Origin: Phycicoccus sp. M110.8
Lineage (GTDB): Bacteria > Actinomycetota > Actinomycetes > Actinomycetales > Dermatophilaceae
DNA length: 64,000 nt
Direction of reading: 5' to 3'
Assembly: GCF_032464895.1 (NCBI RefSeq)
Contig: NZ_JAWDIC010000004.1
Span: 531,843-595,842 of the forward strand
A program made the translations under genes and the position numbers. The notes below the pieces were generated by a model. The model searched no databases. It was not told where the DNA came from and saw nothing but the letters and a program-made list of their open reading frames with translations. Positions 40,128 through 48,038 of the stretch are shown piece by piece (the stretch's first letter is position 1; every line of letters begins with the position of its first letter).

Positions 40128-40579
40128 TCGGGTCCGCACGGCAGCGCCGGCGGCCGGTGCCTGGTTGCGGGGACGGCCGCCGCCGGGTGCGGGTGCCCGG
40201 GTGCGGGAACCTCGGGCCCGTGGTGCCCGGCTCCCTGCGCGGGGCGCACCGCCGCGGGGGCTCCGGCCTCCGGCTGCGCCTCGCCCGTCGACGGGCGGCC
40301 GAGCTGCTCGACCAGCGCCTCCACCTCGCGCAGGACCTCGGCGAGGCGTCGGGCGGGCTCGTCCTGGAGCAGCGGCGCCAGCGCGGCGAGGCGGACCCGG
40401 ATCCCTTCCAGTCGGTCGACCGGGTCCACCCCGGCGCCGGCGCCGGCCGCTGGACGCGCGACCGCCGTGGAGTCGGCCGGTCCGGCAGGTGCGGGGGCCA
40501 CGAGGTGTCCCGGCCGGCGCGGCCTGGTCGTGGAGGCACCCGCGGCGTGCGAGGGCGGCGTCGTGCGCAGGGTGCTCAT
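40094..40579 (-). CDS. Ala/Pro-rich hypothetical protein
   Basis: 161 residues. Only the middle (VDRLEGIRVRLAALAPLLQDEPARRLAEVLREVEALVEQLG, about 54-94) looks folded, as a helical hairpin or coiled coil. The flanks are disordered and rich in Ala, Pro, Gly and His. I do not recognise it. Its ATG overlaps the stop of the upstream small gene (ATGA), which supports real translation; its end overlaps the convergent phosphoribosyltransferase gene. Confidence 0.5.
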   Translation of the reverse strand: MSTLRTTPPSHAAGASTTRPRRPGHLVAPAPAGPADSTAVARPAAGAGAGVDPVDRLEGIRVRLAALAPLLQDEPARRLAEVLREVEALVEQLGRPSTGEAQPEAGAPAAVRPAQGAGHHGPEVPAPGHPHPAAAVPATRHRPPALPCGPDYPLLPAHRAS

Positions 40580-40875
40580 GCCCGGTCCTCCAGCTGATGC
40601 AGGGCCATGGTGACCGTGGCGAAGGCCCGTGCGTGCGACGGGACGATGCGCTCACGGGTGGCGATCCGCAGCAGGGCCCGGGCGCGTCGCAGCACGCGGT
40701 CGTCGTCGACGTCCCGCAGCAGCACCGCCGCAGCGGGGCCGGGCGCCCAGGACGGCTCCATGACGTGCCGCAGCAGGTGGATCACCACACCCTGGGGTGA
40801 CCTGAGGTCGAGGGCCGCGGCCCGGCCGGCGGCGGGCACGGGGAGGGACGGAAGGGGTTGCCGGGTGGGGAGCAC
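40576..40875 (-). CDS. Small hypothetical protein in the stress island
   Basis: 99 residues from a GTG with GGAGG 5 bp upstream. A helical C-terminal half (DDDRVLRRARALLRIATRERIVPSHARAFATVTMALHQLED) follows LRSPQGVVIHLLRHV. I do not recognise the family; the C-terminal helices with the conserved-looking His, Arg and Trp residues suggest a small helical regulatory domain. A longer reading frame back to an ATG at 41079 exists but looks non-coding and contains a perfect palindrome. It is coupled to the next gene. Confidence 0.5.
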   Translation of the reverse strand: MLPTRQPLPSLPVPAAGRAAALDLRSPQGVVIHLLRHVMEPSWAPGPAAAVLLRDVDDDRVLRRARALLRIATRERIVPSHARAFATVTMALHQLEDRA

Positions 40876-40990
40876 TACGCCTCCAAGGGACCGGTGACAC
40901 GAAGACCGGACGGGGGGTTCCGCACGGTGAGCCCTGCAGCCCGTGGTGGGCGGGACCCCGGCCGGCCGGCTGGCCGACCGGGACCCCGTC

Positions 40991-41014
40991 TGCCGGGAGT
41001 CGCGACTCCCGGCA
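40991..41014. repeat. 24-bp perfect palindrome
   Basis: TGCCGGGAGTCG (40991-41002) is followed at once by its exact reverse complement (41003-41014), with no spacer. It could be an operator for a dimeric or tetrameric regulator or a hairpin in the leader of the minus-strand genes. Confidence 0.7.
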
Positions 41015-41154
41015 CCGACGGCACCCCCGGCGCCCCACCCCGGCCAGGGCAGTGACCGCGGCTCCCCGCGGCCCGACACCGGATCCTCCGTCGGTAACGC
41101 CCCCGTGACCGGAAGCGCACGACCATTGCGCCGGACTCCCCCGGGACCCCCGTA

Positions 41155-41168
41155 GGGACCTTGGTCCC
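41155..41168. promoter_or_regulatory. Perfect DosR-like dyad GGGACCTTGGTCCC
   Basis: Perfect 6-bp arms around TT. It matches the M. tuberculosis DosR core GGGACTTTAGTCCC at 12 of 14 bases. It lies in the intergenic region of divergent stress genes, 280 bp before the minus-strand gene at 40875. Confidence 0.65.
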
Positions 41169-41317
41169 GTGTGTTTCCGACCGGTCACCTCCGGTGGGGC
41201 GCACACCAGTTCCGTCCCGCGCGGCGGGGTCGGCGGGCGCCCGGGTATGCCGTGTGCCCGCGCTCGCGCGCGGGTGCGTCGCCGCCGGGTGCGTTGCCGC
41301 CGGGACGGTGACCCGCC

Positions 41318-41331
41318 GGGACCTTGGCCCC
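41318..41331 (+). promoter_or_regulatory. DosR-like dyad GGGACCTTGGCCCC
   Basis: One base from the perfect dyad, 52 bp before the ATG of the tandem universal-stress gene at 41384. Spacing suits an activator at or just upstream of the -35. Confidence 0.6.
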
Positions 41332-41383
41332 TGCGGGTCCCGGTCCCGGCTCGGCCACGCTGGACCCGACGAAGGAGGCCGCC

Positions 41384-42289
41384 ATGTCGAGCACCCCCAC
41401 CGTGCCACCGGGGAGCATCGTGGTCGGGGTCGACGCCGACCACCCTGCGACCGAGGTCTTGGATGCGGCGGTGGAGCTGGCCCGAAGGACCGGCAGACGG
41501 GTCCACCTGGTCAACGCGACCGGTCTCGGCGTCGTGCCGTGGACCCCGGACGTGCTCGAGCTCCAGGCCCGGCGCCTGGAGGAGCTCCGGGCCCACCTGC
41601 AGGAGCAGGCCCCGCGGGAGGTCACCGCCGAGACGGTCGTCGGCGGCGCGGCATCCGCCCTCGTCGAGGGGAGTCGCGACGCCTACCGCGTGGTGCTGGG
41701 TGCCGGTCGGCTCCGCCCCCTCACGGCGGCCGTGCTGGGCGCCACGACCCACCAGGTGGCCGCGCACGCCCGGTGCCCGGTGCTCGTCGTCCCGCGCGGG
41801 GCGGTGGCGCAGCCCCGCGGCCTCGTGGTCGTCGGGGTCGACCCCGACCCGCACGCGGAGCCGGCGCTGGACGCGGCCTTCACCGAGGCGTCCGAGCGCG
41901 GTGTGCCGCTGGTCGCGGTCCACGCGTGGTGGTGGGAGCCGCCGGACCCGCTCGCCACCGAGCCGGAGTGGGCCGGTGACTGGGGTGAGCTCGCGGACGC
42001 CCAGCACGTCGTCCTGGCCGAGATGCTGAGCGGGTGGCAGGAGCGCTACCCGGACGTCGAGGTGCGGCCCCGGCTCGTGCGGGGCCAGGCGGTGCCGGTG
42101 CTCTGCGACGAGGCCCGGGAGGCCCAGCTGCTCGTCGTGGGCAGTCGGGGCCGCGGCGGCTTCGCCGGTCTGCTGCTGGGATCGGTGGGTACCCGCCTGC
42201 TGCACCTGGCGCCCTGTCCCCTGCTCGTGGTCCCGTCCACGTCCCGGGTCGACGGCGGTGAGCCCGAGAGCCGGTCGCCCGAGAGCTGA
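41384..42289 (+). CDS. Tandem universal stress protein (two UspA domains)
   Basis: 301 residues; GAAGGAGG precedes the ATG. Domain 1 (about 10-140: IVVGVDADHPATEVLDAAVELA, then VLGAGRLRPLTAAVLGATTHQVA) has a weakened nucleotide loop. Domain 2 (about 148-290) keeps the ATP-binding pattern G-2x-G-9x-G-S in VVGSRGRGGFAGLLLGSVG. Two-domain ATP-binding Usp proteins of this kind (Rv2623, Rv1996) are DosR-regulon members that slow growth. A DosR-like dyad lies upstream. Confidence 0.88.
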   Translation: MSSTPTVPPGSIVVGVDADHPATEVLDAAVELARRTGRRVHLVNATGLGVVPWTPDVLELQARRLEELRAHLQEQAPREVTAETVVGGAASALVEGSRDAYRVVLGAGRLRPLTAAVLGATTHQVAAHARCPVLVVPRGAVAQPRGLVVVGVDPDPHAEPALDAAFTEASERGVPLVAVHAWWWEPPDPLATEPEWAGDWGELADAQHVVLAEMLSGWQERYPDVEVRPRLVRGQAVPVLCDEAREAQLLVVGSRGRGGFAGLLLGSVGTRLLHLAPCPLLVVPSTSRVDGGEPESRSPES

Positions 42290-42307
42290 TCGACCGCGTG
42301 ACCCGCG

Positions 42308-43261
42308 TCAGGCCCGGGCGCCGTCCTCACGTGGTTCGTCCTCACGTGGTTCGGGGGGCACGACCACCACCGGGCAGCCCGCGTGCTCGAGCACCGACCG
42401 GGTCACCCGACCGAGGGGCAGCCCGGGGAAGGGACCGGTGCCACCCCGGCCGACCACGACCAGGCTCGCGCCCCACGACAGCCCCTCGAGGGCCCGCTCG
42501 GCCCGGGTGTCGAGCAGCTCGGTCCGCACCGACACCCCGGGCGCCAGCCGGTGGGCCAGCTCGGCGGCGCGCTGGAGCGAACGCCCGGCCTGGGCCTGGA
42601 CGTCGCGGACGACAGTGGCCAGCGAACCGGACCGGTCGGGGACGGGCCGGGGCACCCGGCTCAGGCTGCCGGCGTCCTGCGACCAGCCGCAGGCGAGCAC
42701 CAGGGGCGACGGCGCCCGGGTCGCGATGCCCGCGGCATACGCCACGGTCGTCGCGACCGGCTCCCCGACGCCCACCCCCACCACGACGGGGTCCAGGGTC
42801 GGCGCGTCGACCCGGCCCCGCACCACCACCACGGGACAGGCGGCCCGCGAGGCGGTGATGAGGGACGTCGAGGACTCCGAGGCGGGCAGCGCCGTACGAC
42901 CGCGGCAGCCCACCACGACGAGCTGGGCCGTGTGCGACTGGTCGACGAGCACGCCGCCGGGTTGGCCACTGCGGACCAGGCCACCACGGGTGACGCCGCG
43001 GCTGCAGGCCTCGGCCAGCGCCACGGCCTCGGCCAACGCCTCGTGGCCGTCGCCGAGCCTCAGGGGGGCCAGCCGGGTGGCGGTCCGGCGGGTGCCGGGC
43101 ACGCCCGGGTCGTCCGCGGCGACGACCACCCGCAGACCGGTGCCCCGGGCCGCCGCCTCGTGCGCGGCCCACCGCACGGCTCGGCGGCTGCCGGCCGAGC
43201 CGTCGTAACCGACGACGACCGGCGCCCGACCCGCCTCGTGGACGGTGCTCCCGCTGCGCAT
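42308..43261 (-). CDS. Tandem universal stress protein (two UspA domains)
   Basis: 317 residues. Domain 1 starts VVVGYDGSAGSRRAVRWAAHEAAARG and ends with QLVVVGCRGRTALPASESSTSLI, lacking some glycines of the ATP loop. Domain 2 (about 160-305) ends with SLVVVGRGGTGPFPGLPLGRVTRSVLEHAGCPVVVV, with a near-complete loop. The extreme C-terminus carries a five-residue duplication EPRED-EPRED encoded by a 15-bp tandem repeat. It is convergent with the other Usp gene (18 bp between stops) and divergent from the flavodoxin gene. Confidence 0.88.
   Translation of the reverse strand: MRSGSTVHEAGRAPVVVGYDGSAGSRRAVRWAAHEAAARGTGLRVVVAADDPGVPGTRRTATRLAPLRLGDGHEALAEAVALAEACSRGVTRGGLVRSGQPGGVLVDQSHTAQLVVVGCRGRTALPASESSTSLITASRAACPVVVVRGRVDAPTLDPVVVGVGVGEPVATTVAYAAGIATRAPSPLVLACGWSQDAGSLSRVPRPVPDRSGSLATVVRDVQAQAGRSLQRAAELAHRLAPGVSVRTELLDTRAERALEGLSWGASLVVVGRGGTGPFPGLPLGRVTRSVLEHAGCPVVVVPPEPREDEPREDGARA
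42323..42352 (-). repeat. 15-bp tandem duplication in the Usp gene end
   Basis: GTCCTCACGTGGTTC occurs twice in direct succession, adding five residues (EPRED twice) at the C-terminus. It looks like a recent slippage duplication. Confidence 0.8.
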
Positions 43262-43296
43262 GCCCTCACCATGACGGCGACCGTCGCCCGCCGCCT

Positions 43297-43310
43297 AGGT
43301 CGTTGGTCCC
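43297..43310 (-). promoter_or_regulatory. DosR-like dyad (minus strand GGGACCAACGACCT)
   Basis: The minus-strand reading keeps the GGGACC arm and matches the second arm partly. It lies 36-49 bp before the start of the minus-strand Usp gene. Confidence 0.45.
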
Positions 43311-43331
43311 GGCCGGCGGACCTGTCCCGCA

Positions 43332-43345
43332 GGGACCTTGTGCCC
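43332..43345 (+). promoter_or_regulatory. DosR-like dyad GGGACCTTGTGCCC
   Basis: Two mismatches from the perfect dyad, 62 bp before the ATG of the flavodoxin-like gene at 43408. The two dyads here lie only 21 bp apart between divergent genes. Confidence 0.5.
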
Positions 43346-43407
43346 TCGGCCCCGGCCGCAGGCCCGCCCAGCATGGGCAGGGCAGGCACAGGTCTCGGGA
43401 GGCAGAG

Positions 43408-43938
43408 ATGGTCACGGTGTGGGTCGTGTACGAGTCCATGTTCGGGAACACCAGGGCGGTGGCCGGCGCGGTTGCGGAGGGGCTGCGCGACTGGGCCTGG
43501 GTCGAGCAGTACCCCGTCGACACCGTGCCGCCCGACCTCATCGGCGTCGACCTGCTCGTGGTGGGCGGCCCGACCCACGCGTTCGGGCTGAGCAGGCCCT
43601 CGACCCGCGCCGACGCCCAGCGTCAGCTCGGCGAGGGGGCCCTCGTCACCACCAGGGGCGTGCGGGAGTGGCTGGAGTCGCTCGCCGAGGAGCGGCACAC
43701 CCCGCCCTTCGCCTTCTTCGACACGCGGGTCAACCGTCCGCGGGTCCCCGGCTCCGCAGCCCGGCGCGCAGCAGCCCTGGTGCGGCGACAGCACCGCAGC
43801 GTGGCGACGCGCCCCGTGTCGTTCTGGGTGACCGGCACCCAGGGTCCCCTGGTCGACAGCGAGCTCGACCGGGCCAGGACGTGGGGCCGCTCGCTGAGCA
43901 CCGTCGTCGGGCCCGGCCTGGGCAGGCCCGTGGGCTGA
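43408..43938 (+). CDS. Flavodoxin-like protein
   Basis: 176 residues. The FMN phosphate loop VYESMFGNTRAVAGAVAEGL is at residues 7-26, and the isoalloxazine-binding loops GGPTHAFGLSRPSTR and later FDTRVN are in place. Short flavodoxin-domain proteins of this type accompany universal-stress proteins in actinobacterial dormancy clusters; the redox partner is unknown. Preceded by DosR-like dyads and a GGGAGG ribosome-binding site. Confidence 0.82.
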   Translation: MVTVWVVYESMFGNTRAVAGAVAEGLRDWAWVEQYPVDTVPPDLIGVDLLVVGGPTHAFGLSRPSTRADAQRQLGEGALVTTRGVREWLESLAEERHTPPFAFFDTRVNRPRVPGSAARRAAALVRRQHRSVATRPVSFWVTGTQGPLVDSELDRARTWGRSLSTVVGPGLGRPVG

Positions 43939-43949
43939 CCGGGGTGTCG

Positions 43950-43966
43950 CCCACCGCTGCGGTGGG
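43950..43966 (+). terminator. Hairpin between flavodoxin and DUF2231 genes
   Basis: CCCACCG and CGGTGGG pair perfectly around CTG, 12 bp after the flavodoxin stop and 12 bp before the next ATG. It could end transcription or hinder translation of the DUF2231 gene. Confidence 0.5.
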
Positions 43967-43978
43967 TACGGCCCCGTC

Positions 43979-44602
43979 ATGACGACGCGAGCCCCACTGC
44001 CGGACGCCACCCCCACGACCGTCGGCACCGCCCCTCCCCTCGTCCGCACCCTGCAGCGGCTCGAGGCCTGGGACGGTGCCGACTCCCTCTCCGACCTCCT
44101 CGACGCGCTCTCCCGTCCGTTGGGTCGCGAGCCCCTGCGCGGACTCCTGCTGGGCCGGGGCTCGGGTCACGCCGTGCACCCCGTGCTCACCGACGTCGCC
44201 ATCGGGTTCTGGACCTCCTCCGCGAGCCTGGACCTCCTGCGCCGCGGCCGGTCCGCGGACGCCAGCCGCGCCCTCGTGGGGTGGGGGGTGCTCAGCGCCC
44301 TGCCGACCGCCGTGACCGGCCTGGCCGAGTGGCGTGGGACGAGCAACCCGGAACGGCGGGTGGGTGCGGTCCACGCAGCCTCGAACGCCGCCGCGACCGC
44401 TATGTATGCCGTGTCGTGGGGGCTGCGGCGCAGCGGCCGGCACAAGGCGGGCGTGGCCGCCGGCCTCGCCGCCACGTCGGTCGCGAGCGTCGGGGCCTAC
44501 CTCGGCGGCCACCTCGCGACGGCGCGCAAGGTGGGGAGCCGCGACGCGGCATACGAGGTCGACGGGGTGGGGCCGCAGCTGAGGCGTCCCGCCGGCTCCT
44601 GA
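43979..44602 (+). CDS. DUF2231-like membrane protein
   Basis: 207 residues. An N-terminal soluble part of about 60 residues precedes a four-helix membrane region with the family signature GHAVHPVLTDVAIGFW (about 61-76), where His residues may bind haem, then LVGWGVLSALPTAVTGLAEW and VHAASNAAATAMYAVSWGLR. DUF2231 proteins are small inner-membrane proteins of unknown function, often near redox genes. The gene continues the stress-island run. No strong ribosome-binding site is visible ahead of the ATG. Confidence 0.72.
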   Translation: MTTRAPLPDATPTTVGTAPPLVRTLQRLEAWDGADSLSDLLDALSRPLGREPLRGLLLGRGSGHAVHPVLTDVAIGFWTSSASLDLLRRGRSADASRALVGWGVLSALPTAVTGLAEWRGTSNPERRVGAVHAASNAAATAMYAVSWGLRRSGRHKAGVAAGLAATSVASVGAYLGGHLATARKVGSRDAAYEVDGVGPQLRRPAGS

Positions 44603-44691
44603 GGCGACCGGTGCCGCCCTGACGGCGCCCGACTTCACCCACTGCTCACCCGTTCGGACCATTTCCGGCCCGAGGTCGGACGACCTGCGGC

Positions 44692-44712
44692 GCGTCCGCG
44701 AACCGCGGACGC
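44692..44712. promoter_or_regulatory. 9-bp hairpin GCGTCCGCG-AAC-CGCGGACGC
   Basis: Perfect 9-bp arms around AAC, ending 10 bp before a possible -10 (TAGCGT, 44723-44728) of the small gene at 44737. It may be an operator or a terminator of the upstream gene. Confidence 0.45.
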
Positions 44713-44736
44713 TCCACGGTCCTAGCGTCGGTGTCC

Positions 44737-44919
44737 GTGAGCACACGAACTCTGCACCGCGGCCAGGGCCACCACCCTCGTGTCCTGCGCGGCGCGCGGG
44801 GATGGATCTGGGTCTGCGACTGCGGCAGCGCGTCGTGCCGCACCCCGGACCGTCCTCCGCTGCCGTGGCGGACCGCCCTCGTCGGCGCCCTGCTGCACTC
44901 CGGCACCATCGCCTCCTGA
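44737..44919 (+). CDS. Small Cys-containing hypothetical protein
   Basis: About 60 residues from GTG 44737 (GTG 44731 also in frame). Basic N-terminal half (STRTLHRGQGHHPRVLRGARG), then WIWVCDCGSASCRT with three cysteines and a short hydrophobic end. It could be a metal-binding or membrane-associated small protein, but I do not recognise it. TAGCGT 8 bp before the GTG suits a leaderless mRNA. It fills part of an otherwise empty 440-bp gap before ald; the remainder shows nothing else. Confidence 0.4.
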   Translation: MSTRTLHRGQGHHPRVLRGARGWIWVCDCGSASCRTPDRPPLPWRTALVGALLHSGTIAS

Positions 44920-45042
44920 CGGCGAACTCCCGACCGGACCGGCCTCCGGCACCGGGAGCCGTCCCGTCCCCCTTTCGGTGGTTGGCAGATCGCCGCGCGT
45001 CCTGCATTGTTCGAGGACCACGGCGATCCAGGAGGCAGCTCG

Positions 45043-46164
45043 ATGAAGGTCGGCATTCCCCGCGAGGTCAAGAACAACGAGTACCGCGTGGCCATCACGC
45101 CCTCGGGGGTCCATGAGCTCGTGCGGCACGGGCACGAGGTGTACGTCGAGCGGGAGGCCGGGGTCGGCTCCTCGATCCTCGACGAGGACTACGTCGCAGC
45201 GGGGGCGACGATCCTCGACACCGCCGACAAGGTCTGGGAGACCGGTGACCTCATCCTCAAGGTGAAGGAGCCGATCGAGCAGGAGTACGCCCGGATGCGC
45301 GAGGGGCAGACGCTCTTCACCTACCTCCACCTCGCCGCCGACAAGCCGCTCACCGAGGAGCTGCTGCGCCGCAAGGTCACCGGCATCGCCTACGAGACGG
45401 TCGAGCTGCCCGACCGCACGCTCCCCCTCCTGGCACCCATGTCCGAGGTCGCGGGCCGCCTTGCGCCGCAGGTCGGCGCGCACACCCTGATGCGGGCGCA
45501 GGGTGGTCGCGGCATCCTCATGGGCGGCGTCAGCGGCGTCTACGCCGCCAAGGTCGTCGTCATCGGCGCCGGTGTGTCGGGGATGAACGCCGCGGCGATC
45601 GCGCTCGGCATGCAGGCCGAGGTGCTGCTGCTCGACCGCGACATCGCCAAGCTGCGGCACGCCGACTTCGTCTACCAGGGTCACTGCCAGACCGTCGCGT
45701 CGAACACCTACGAGATCGAGCGCGCCATCAGCGACGCCGACCTCGTCATCGGCGCGGTCCTCGTCCCCGGTGCCAAGGCCCCCAAGCTCGTCACCAACGA
45801 GCAGGTCTCGCGGATGAAGCCGGGCTCGGTCCTGGTCGACATCTCGATCGACCAGGGCGGCTGCTTCGAGGACTCCCGGCCCACGACGCACGACGACCCG
45901 ACGTACGAGGTGCACAACTCGGTCTTCTACTGCGTCGCCAACATGCCCGGTGCCGTGCCGCACACGAGCACCTACGCCCTCACCAACGTGACCCTCCCGT
46001 ATGCCGTGGAGCTGGCCAACCGGGGCTGGCGCGACGCCCTGCGCGTCAACCGCCCGCTGGCGCTCGGCCTCAACACGCACGACGGGGCCGTCACCAACGG
46101 GCCGGTCGGTGACGCCCACGGCCTGGAGTCGGTCGAGCTGGAGACGATCCTCGGCAAGGCCTGA
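45043..46164 (+). CDS. ald: Alanine dehydrogenase
   Basis: 373 residues, full length. [23 protein letters not shown] at the N-terminus, pyruvate-binding His in [11 protein letters not shown], Rossmann motif [24 protein letters not shown] (about 168-191) and the catalytic Asp in [20 protein letters not shown] context identify it. It interconverts L-alanine and pyruvate/ammonia with NAD. In mycobacteria ald is induced in hypoxia and nutrient loss, which fits its place next to the stress island, though no clear DosR-like dyad precedes it. AGGAGG lies 9 bp before the ATG. Confidence 0.95.
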   Translation: MKVGIPREVKNNEYRVAITPSGVHELVRHGHEVYVEREAGVGSSILDEDYVAAGATILDTADKVWETGDLILKVKEPIEQEYARMREGQTLFTYLHLAADKPLTEELLRRKVTGIAYETVELPDRTLPLLAPMSEVAGRLAPQVGAHTLMRAQGGRGILMGGVSGVYAAKVVVIGAGVSGMNAAAIALGMQAEVLLLDRDIAKLRHADFVYQGHCQTVASNTYEIERAISDADLVIGAVLVPGAKAPKLVTNEQVSRMKPGSVLVDISIDQGGCFEDSRPTTHDDPTYEVHNSVFYCVANMPGAVPHTSTYALTNVTLPYAVELANRGWRDALRVNRPLALGLNTHDGAVTNGPVGDAHGLESVELETILGKA

Positions 46165-46237
46165 CCCGGCTTCCCGGCCACACTGCGCAGGGGCGTTCCC
46201 CAGCGGCGGCTGCCCGGCGGCTGTCGGCGACCGCGGT

Positions 46238-46243
46238 TAGCCT
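46238..46243 (+). promoter_or_regulatory. Possible -10 (TAGCCT) of a leaderless promoter
   Basis: TAGCCT ends 6 bp before the GTG start of the DNA ligase gene, without a ribosome-binding site between them. Confidence 0.4.
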
Positions 46244-46249
46244 CGGCAC

Positions 46250-47839
46250 GTGCTGCTCGCCGACGTCGTCGCTGCCTCCGCCGCCGCTGCCGCAACGCGG
46301 TCGCGGCTGGCCAAGACCGCCGCCGTCGCGGACGCCCTGCGCGCGGCCGGTCCCGACGAGGCCGGCACCGTCGCCGCGTACCTCTCCGGCGTCCTGCCCC
46401 AGCGCCGGGTCGGCGTCAGCTGGCGTGGCCTGACCGACCTGCCCGAGCCGGCGTCCGAGGCCACCGCGACCGTCGGCGAGGTCGACGAGGCCCTGAGCCG
46501 CCTCGCGTCGCTGTCGGGCAGCGGCTCGGCCGCACAGCGCCGCGCGGCGGTGGCCGAACTGTTCGGCCGCCTCACCGCCCCCGAGCAGGAGTACCTCCGG
46601 GCGCTCATCACGGGTCAGGTGCGGCAGGGTGCGCTCGACGGGGTCATGCTCCAGGCCATCGCCGCCGCCGCCGAGGTGCCCGAGGCCGCTGTGCGCCGCG
46701 CCACGATGCTGGCCGGGTACGCCGCGCCGGTCGCGGTGGCCGCGCTGTCCGGGGGTGTCCCGGCGCTGGAGGAGATCGGCCTCGAGGTGGGGCGCCCGGT
46801 GCGGCCAATGCTGGCCGCCTCGGCCCCGGACGTGGACGCCGGGTGGGAGCAGGTGGCGGGCGAGGACGGGCACGCGTTCGTCGACGGCAAGCTCGACGGC
46901 ATACGGCTGCAGGCGCACAAGGACGGCGACGACGTGCGCCTGTTCACGCGCTCGCTCGACGACATCACCGACCGGCTGCCGGAGGTGGTGGAGGTCGTAC
47001 GGGCGCTGCCGGCCGGACGCGTCGTCGTCGACGGCGAGGCCATCGCCCTGGACGAGCGGGGCAGGCCGCGGCCCTTCCAGGAGACGGCCTCGCGGACCAT
47101 GAGCAGCACGAGCGTGGAGACGCTGCGGGCGCAGGTGCCGGTGTCGTCGTACTTCTTCGACCTGCTGCACGTCGACGGCGAGGACCTGCTCGACCTGCCG
47201 GCCGCCGAGCGGCTCGAGCGGCTGGCAGCCCTCGTGCCGGCCGGGACGCTGGTGCCTCGGGTGCTGGCGGGGTCTGACGAGGAGGCGCGGGAGTTCTTCA
47301 CCCGACTCGTCTCCGAGGGCCACGAGGGCGTCGTGCTGAAGTCGACCGACGCCCCCTACGCCGCCGGCCGGCGGGGTGCCGGCTGGGTCAAGGTCAAGCC
47401 CCGGCACACCCTGGACCTCGTGGTGCTGGCCGTCGAGTGGGGCAGCGGCCGCCGCAAGGGCTGGCTCTCCAACATCCACCTCGGCGCCCGCGACCCGGAG
47501 TCCGGCGGGTTCGTCATGCTCGGCAAGACTCTGCAGGGTCATTACGAACCCGGTTGGACGATGGTTGGGAAAACGTTCAAGGGCATGACTGACGAGACGC
47601 TCGCGTGGCAAACGGAGCGCTTCCTCGAACTCCAGACGCATCGCGACGGCCACGTCGTTCACGTCAGGCCGGAGCAGGTCGTCGAGATCGCCTTCGACGG
47701 CGTTCAGCGGTCGAGCCGTTACCAGGGTGGCGCCGCTCTCCGCTTCGCTCGAGTTGTCCGCTATCGGGATGACAAGGGACCAGATCAAGCCGACACGATC
47801 GACACAGTTCGGTCGTATCTGGGAGGCCAGCGACCCTAG
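46250..47839 (+). CDS. ATP-dependent DNA ligase with exchanged 3' end
   Basis: 529 residues. Alpha-helical N-terminal domain; adenylation motif I DGKLDGIR with Lys near 214; motif III FFDLLHVDG; motif IV EGVVLKS; motif V GWVKVKP; OB-fold to the end. It is the LigB-like ATP-dependent type (about 510 residues in mycobacteria), accessory to the essential NAD-dependent LigA. From about base 47525 codon use turns AT-richer. VMLGKT is followed by a short insert before a second [10 protein letters not shown], and the last 95 residues differ from the two downstream copies of this end. The 3' end therefore appears replaced by incoming DNA while keeping a functional frame. Confidence 0.88.
   Translation: MLLADVVAASAAAAATRSRLAKTAAVADALRAAGPDEAGTVAAYLSGVLPQRRVGVSWRGLTDLPEPASEATATVGEVDEALSRLASLSGSGSAAQRRAAVAELFGRLTAPEQEYLRALITGQVRQGALDGVMLQAIAAAAEVPEAAVRRATMLAGYAAPVAVAALSGGVPALEEIGLEVGRPVRPMLAASAPDVDAGWEQVAGEDGHAFVDGKLDGIRLQAHKDGDDVRLFTRSLDDITDRLPEVVEVVRALPAGRVVVDGEAIALDERGRPRPFQETASRTMSSTSVETLRAQVPVSSYFFDLLHVDGEDLLDLPAAERLERLAALVPAGTLVPRVLAGSDEEAREFFTRLVSEGHEGVVLKSTDAPYAAGRRGAGWVKVKPRHTLDLVVLAVEWGSGRRKGWLSNIHLGARDPESGGFVMLGKTLQGHYEPGWTMVGKTFKGMTDETLAWQTERFLELQTHRDGHVVHVRPEQVVEIAFDGVQRSSRYQGGAALRFARVVRYRDDKGPDQADTIDTVRSYLGGQRP
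47573..47589 (+). repeat. 17-bp ligase-end direct repeat, left copy
   Basis: ACGTTCAAGGGCATGAC is identical to 50729-50745 and encodes the TFKGMT stretch of the ligase. Surrounding bases diverge, so this is the best candidate for the recombination core or the edge of the exchange. Confidence 0.7.
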
Positions 47840-48038
47840 TCATTCGCCCAAGCCGAGCGCTCGAACAGCGCCGGACGGCCCACGGAAGCCTCCGGAAGGC
47901 GGCTCGAGACGCTCCCCGCTACTCGGCCCCGGAGAGACGCTAGGGCGTTACACGCTATGCAGGCGCCTGTCTCTTGACCGGACCGCTCGGGCATGGGATT
48001 CAACGTCGGCTTCCCCCTGCGAGTCGCCTGAACGCGAA

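Larger units (their letters stand above)
40876..41383. other. 508-bp non-coding stretch between divergent stress genes
   Basis: I see no convincing gene here. It holds a 24-bp perfect palindrome (40991-41014), a perfect DosR-like dyad (41155-41168) and a second near-perfect one (41318-41331), plus a very GC-rich stretch. It probably carries promoters in both directions and perhaps a long 5' leader for the minus-strand pair. Confidence 0.6.

Noticed and set aside
40576..41079. Longer version of the small stress-island protein starting at ATG 41079
   Set aside because: The added 68 residues are low in complexity and cover a 24-bp perfect palindrome; GTG 40875 has a good ribosome-binding site. 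The 76-bp distance from the dyad at 41155 to the ATG is the only point in its favour.
47840..48038. Possible short gene after the ligase stop
   Set aside because: Frames there are short, with mixed codon use and no ribosome-binding site; looks non-coding.
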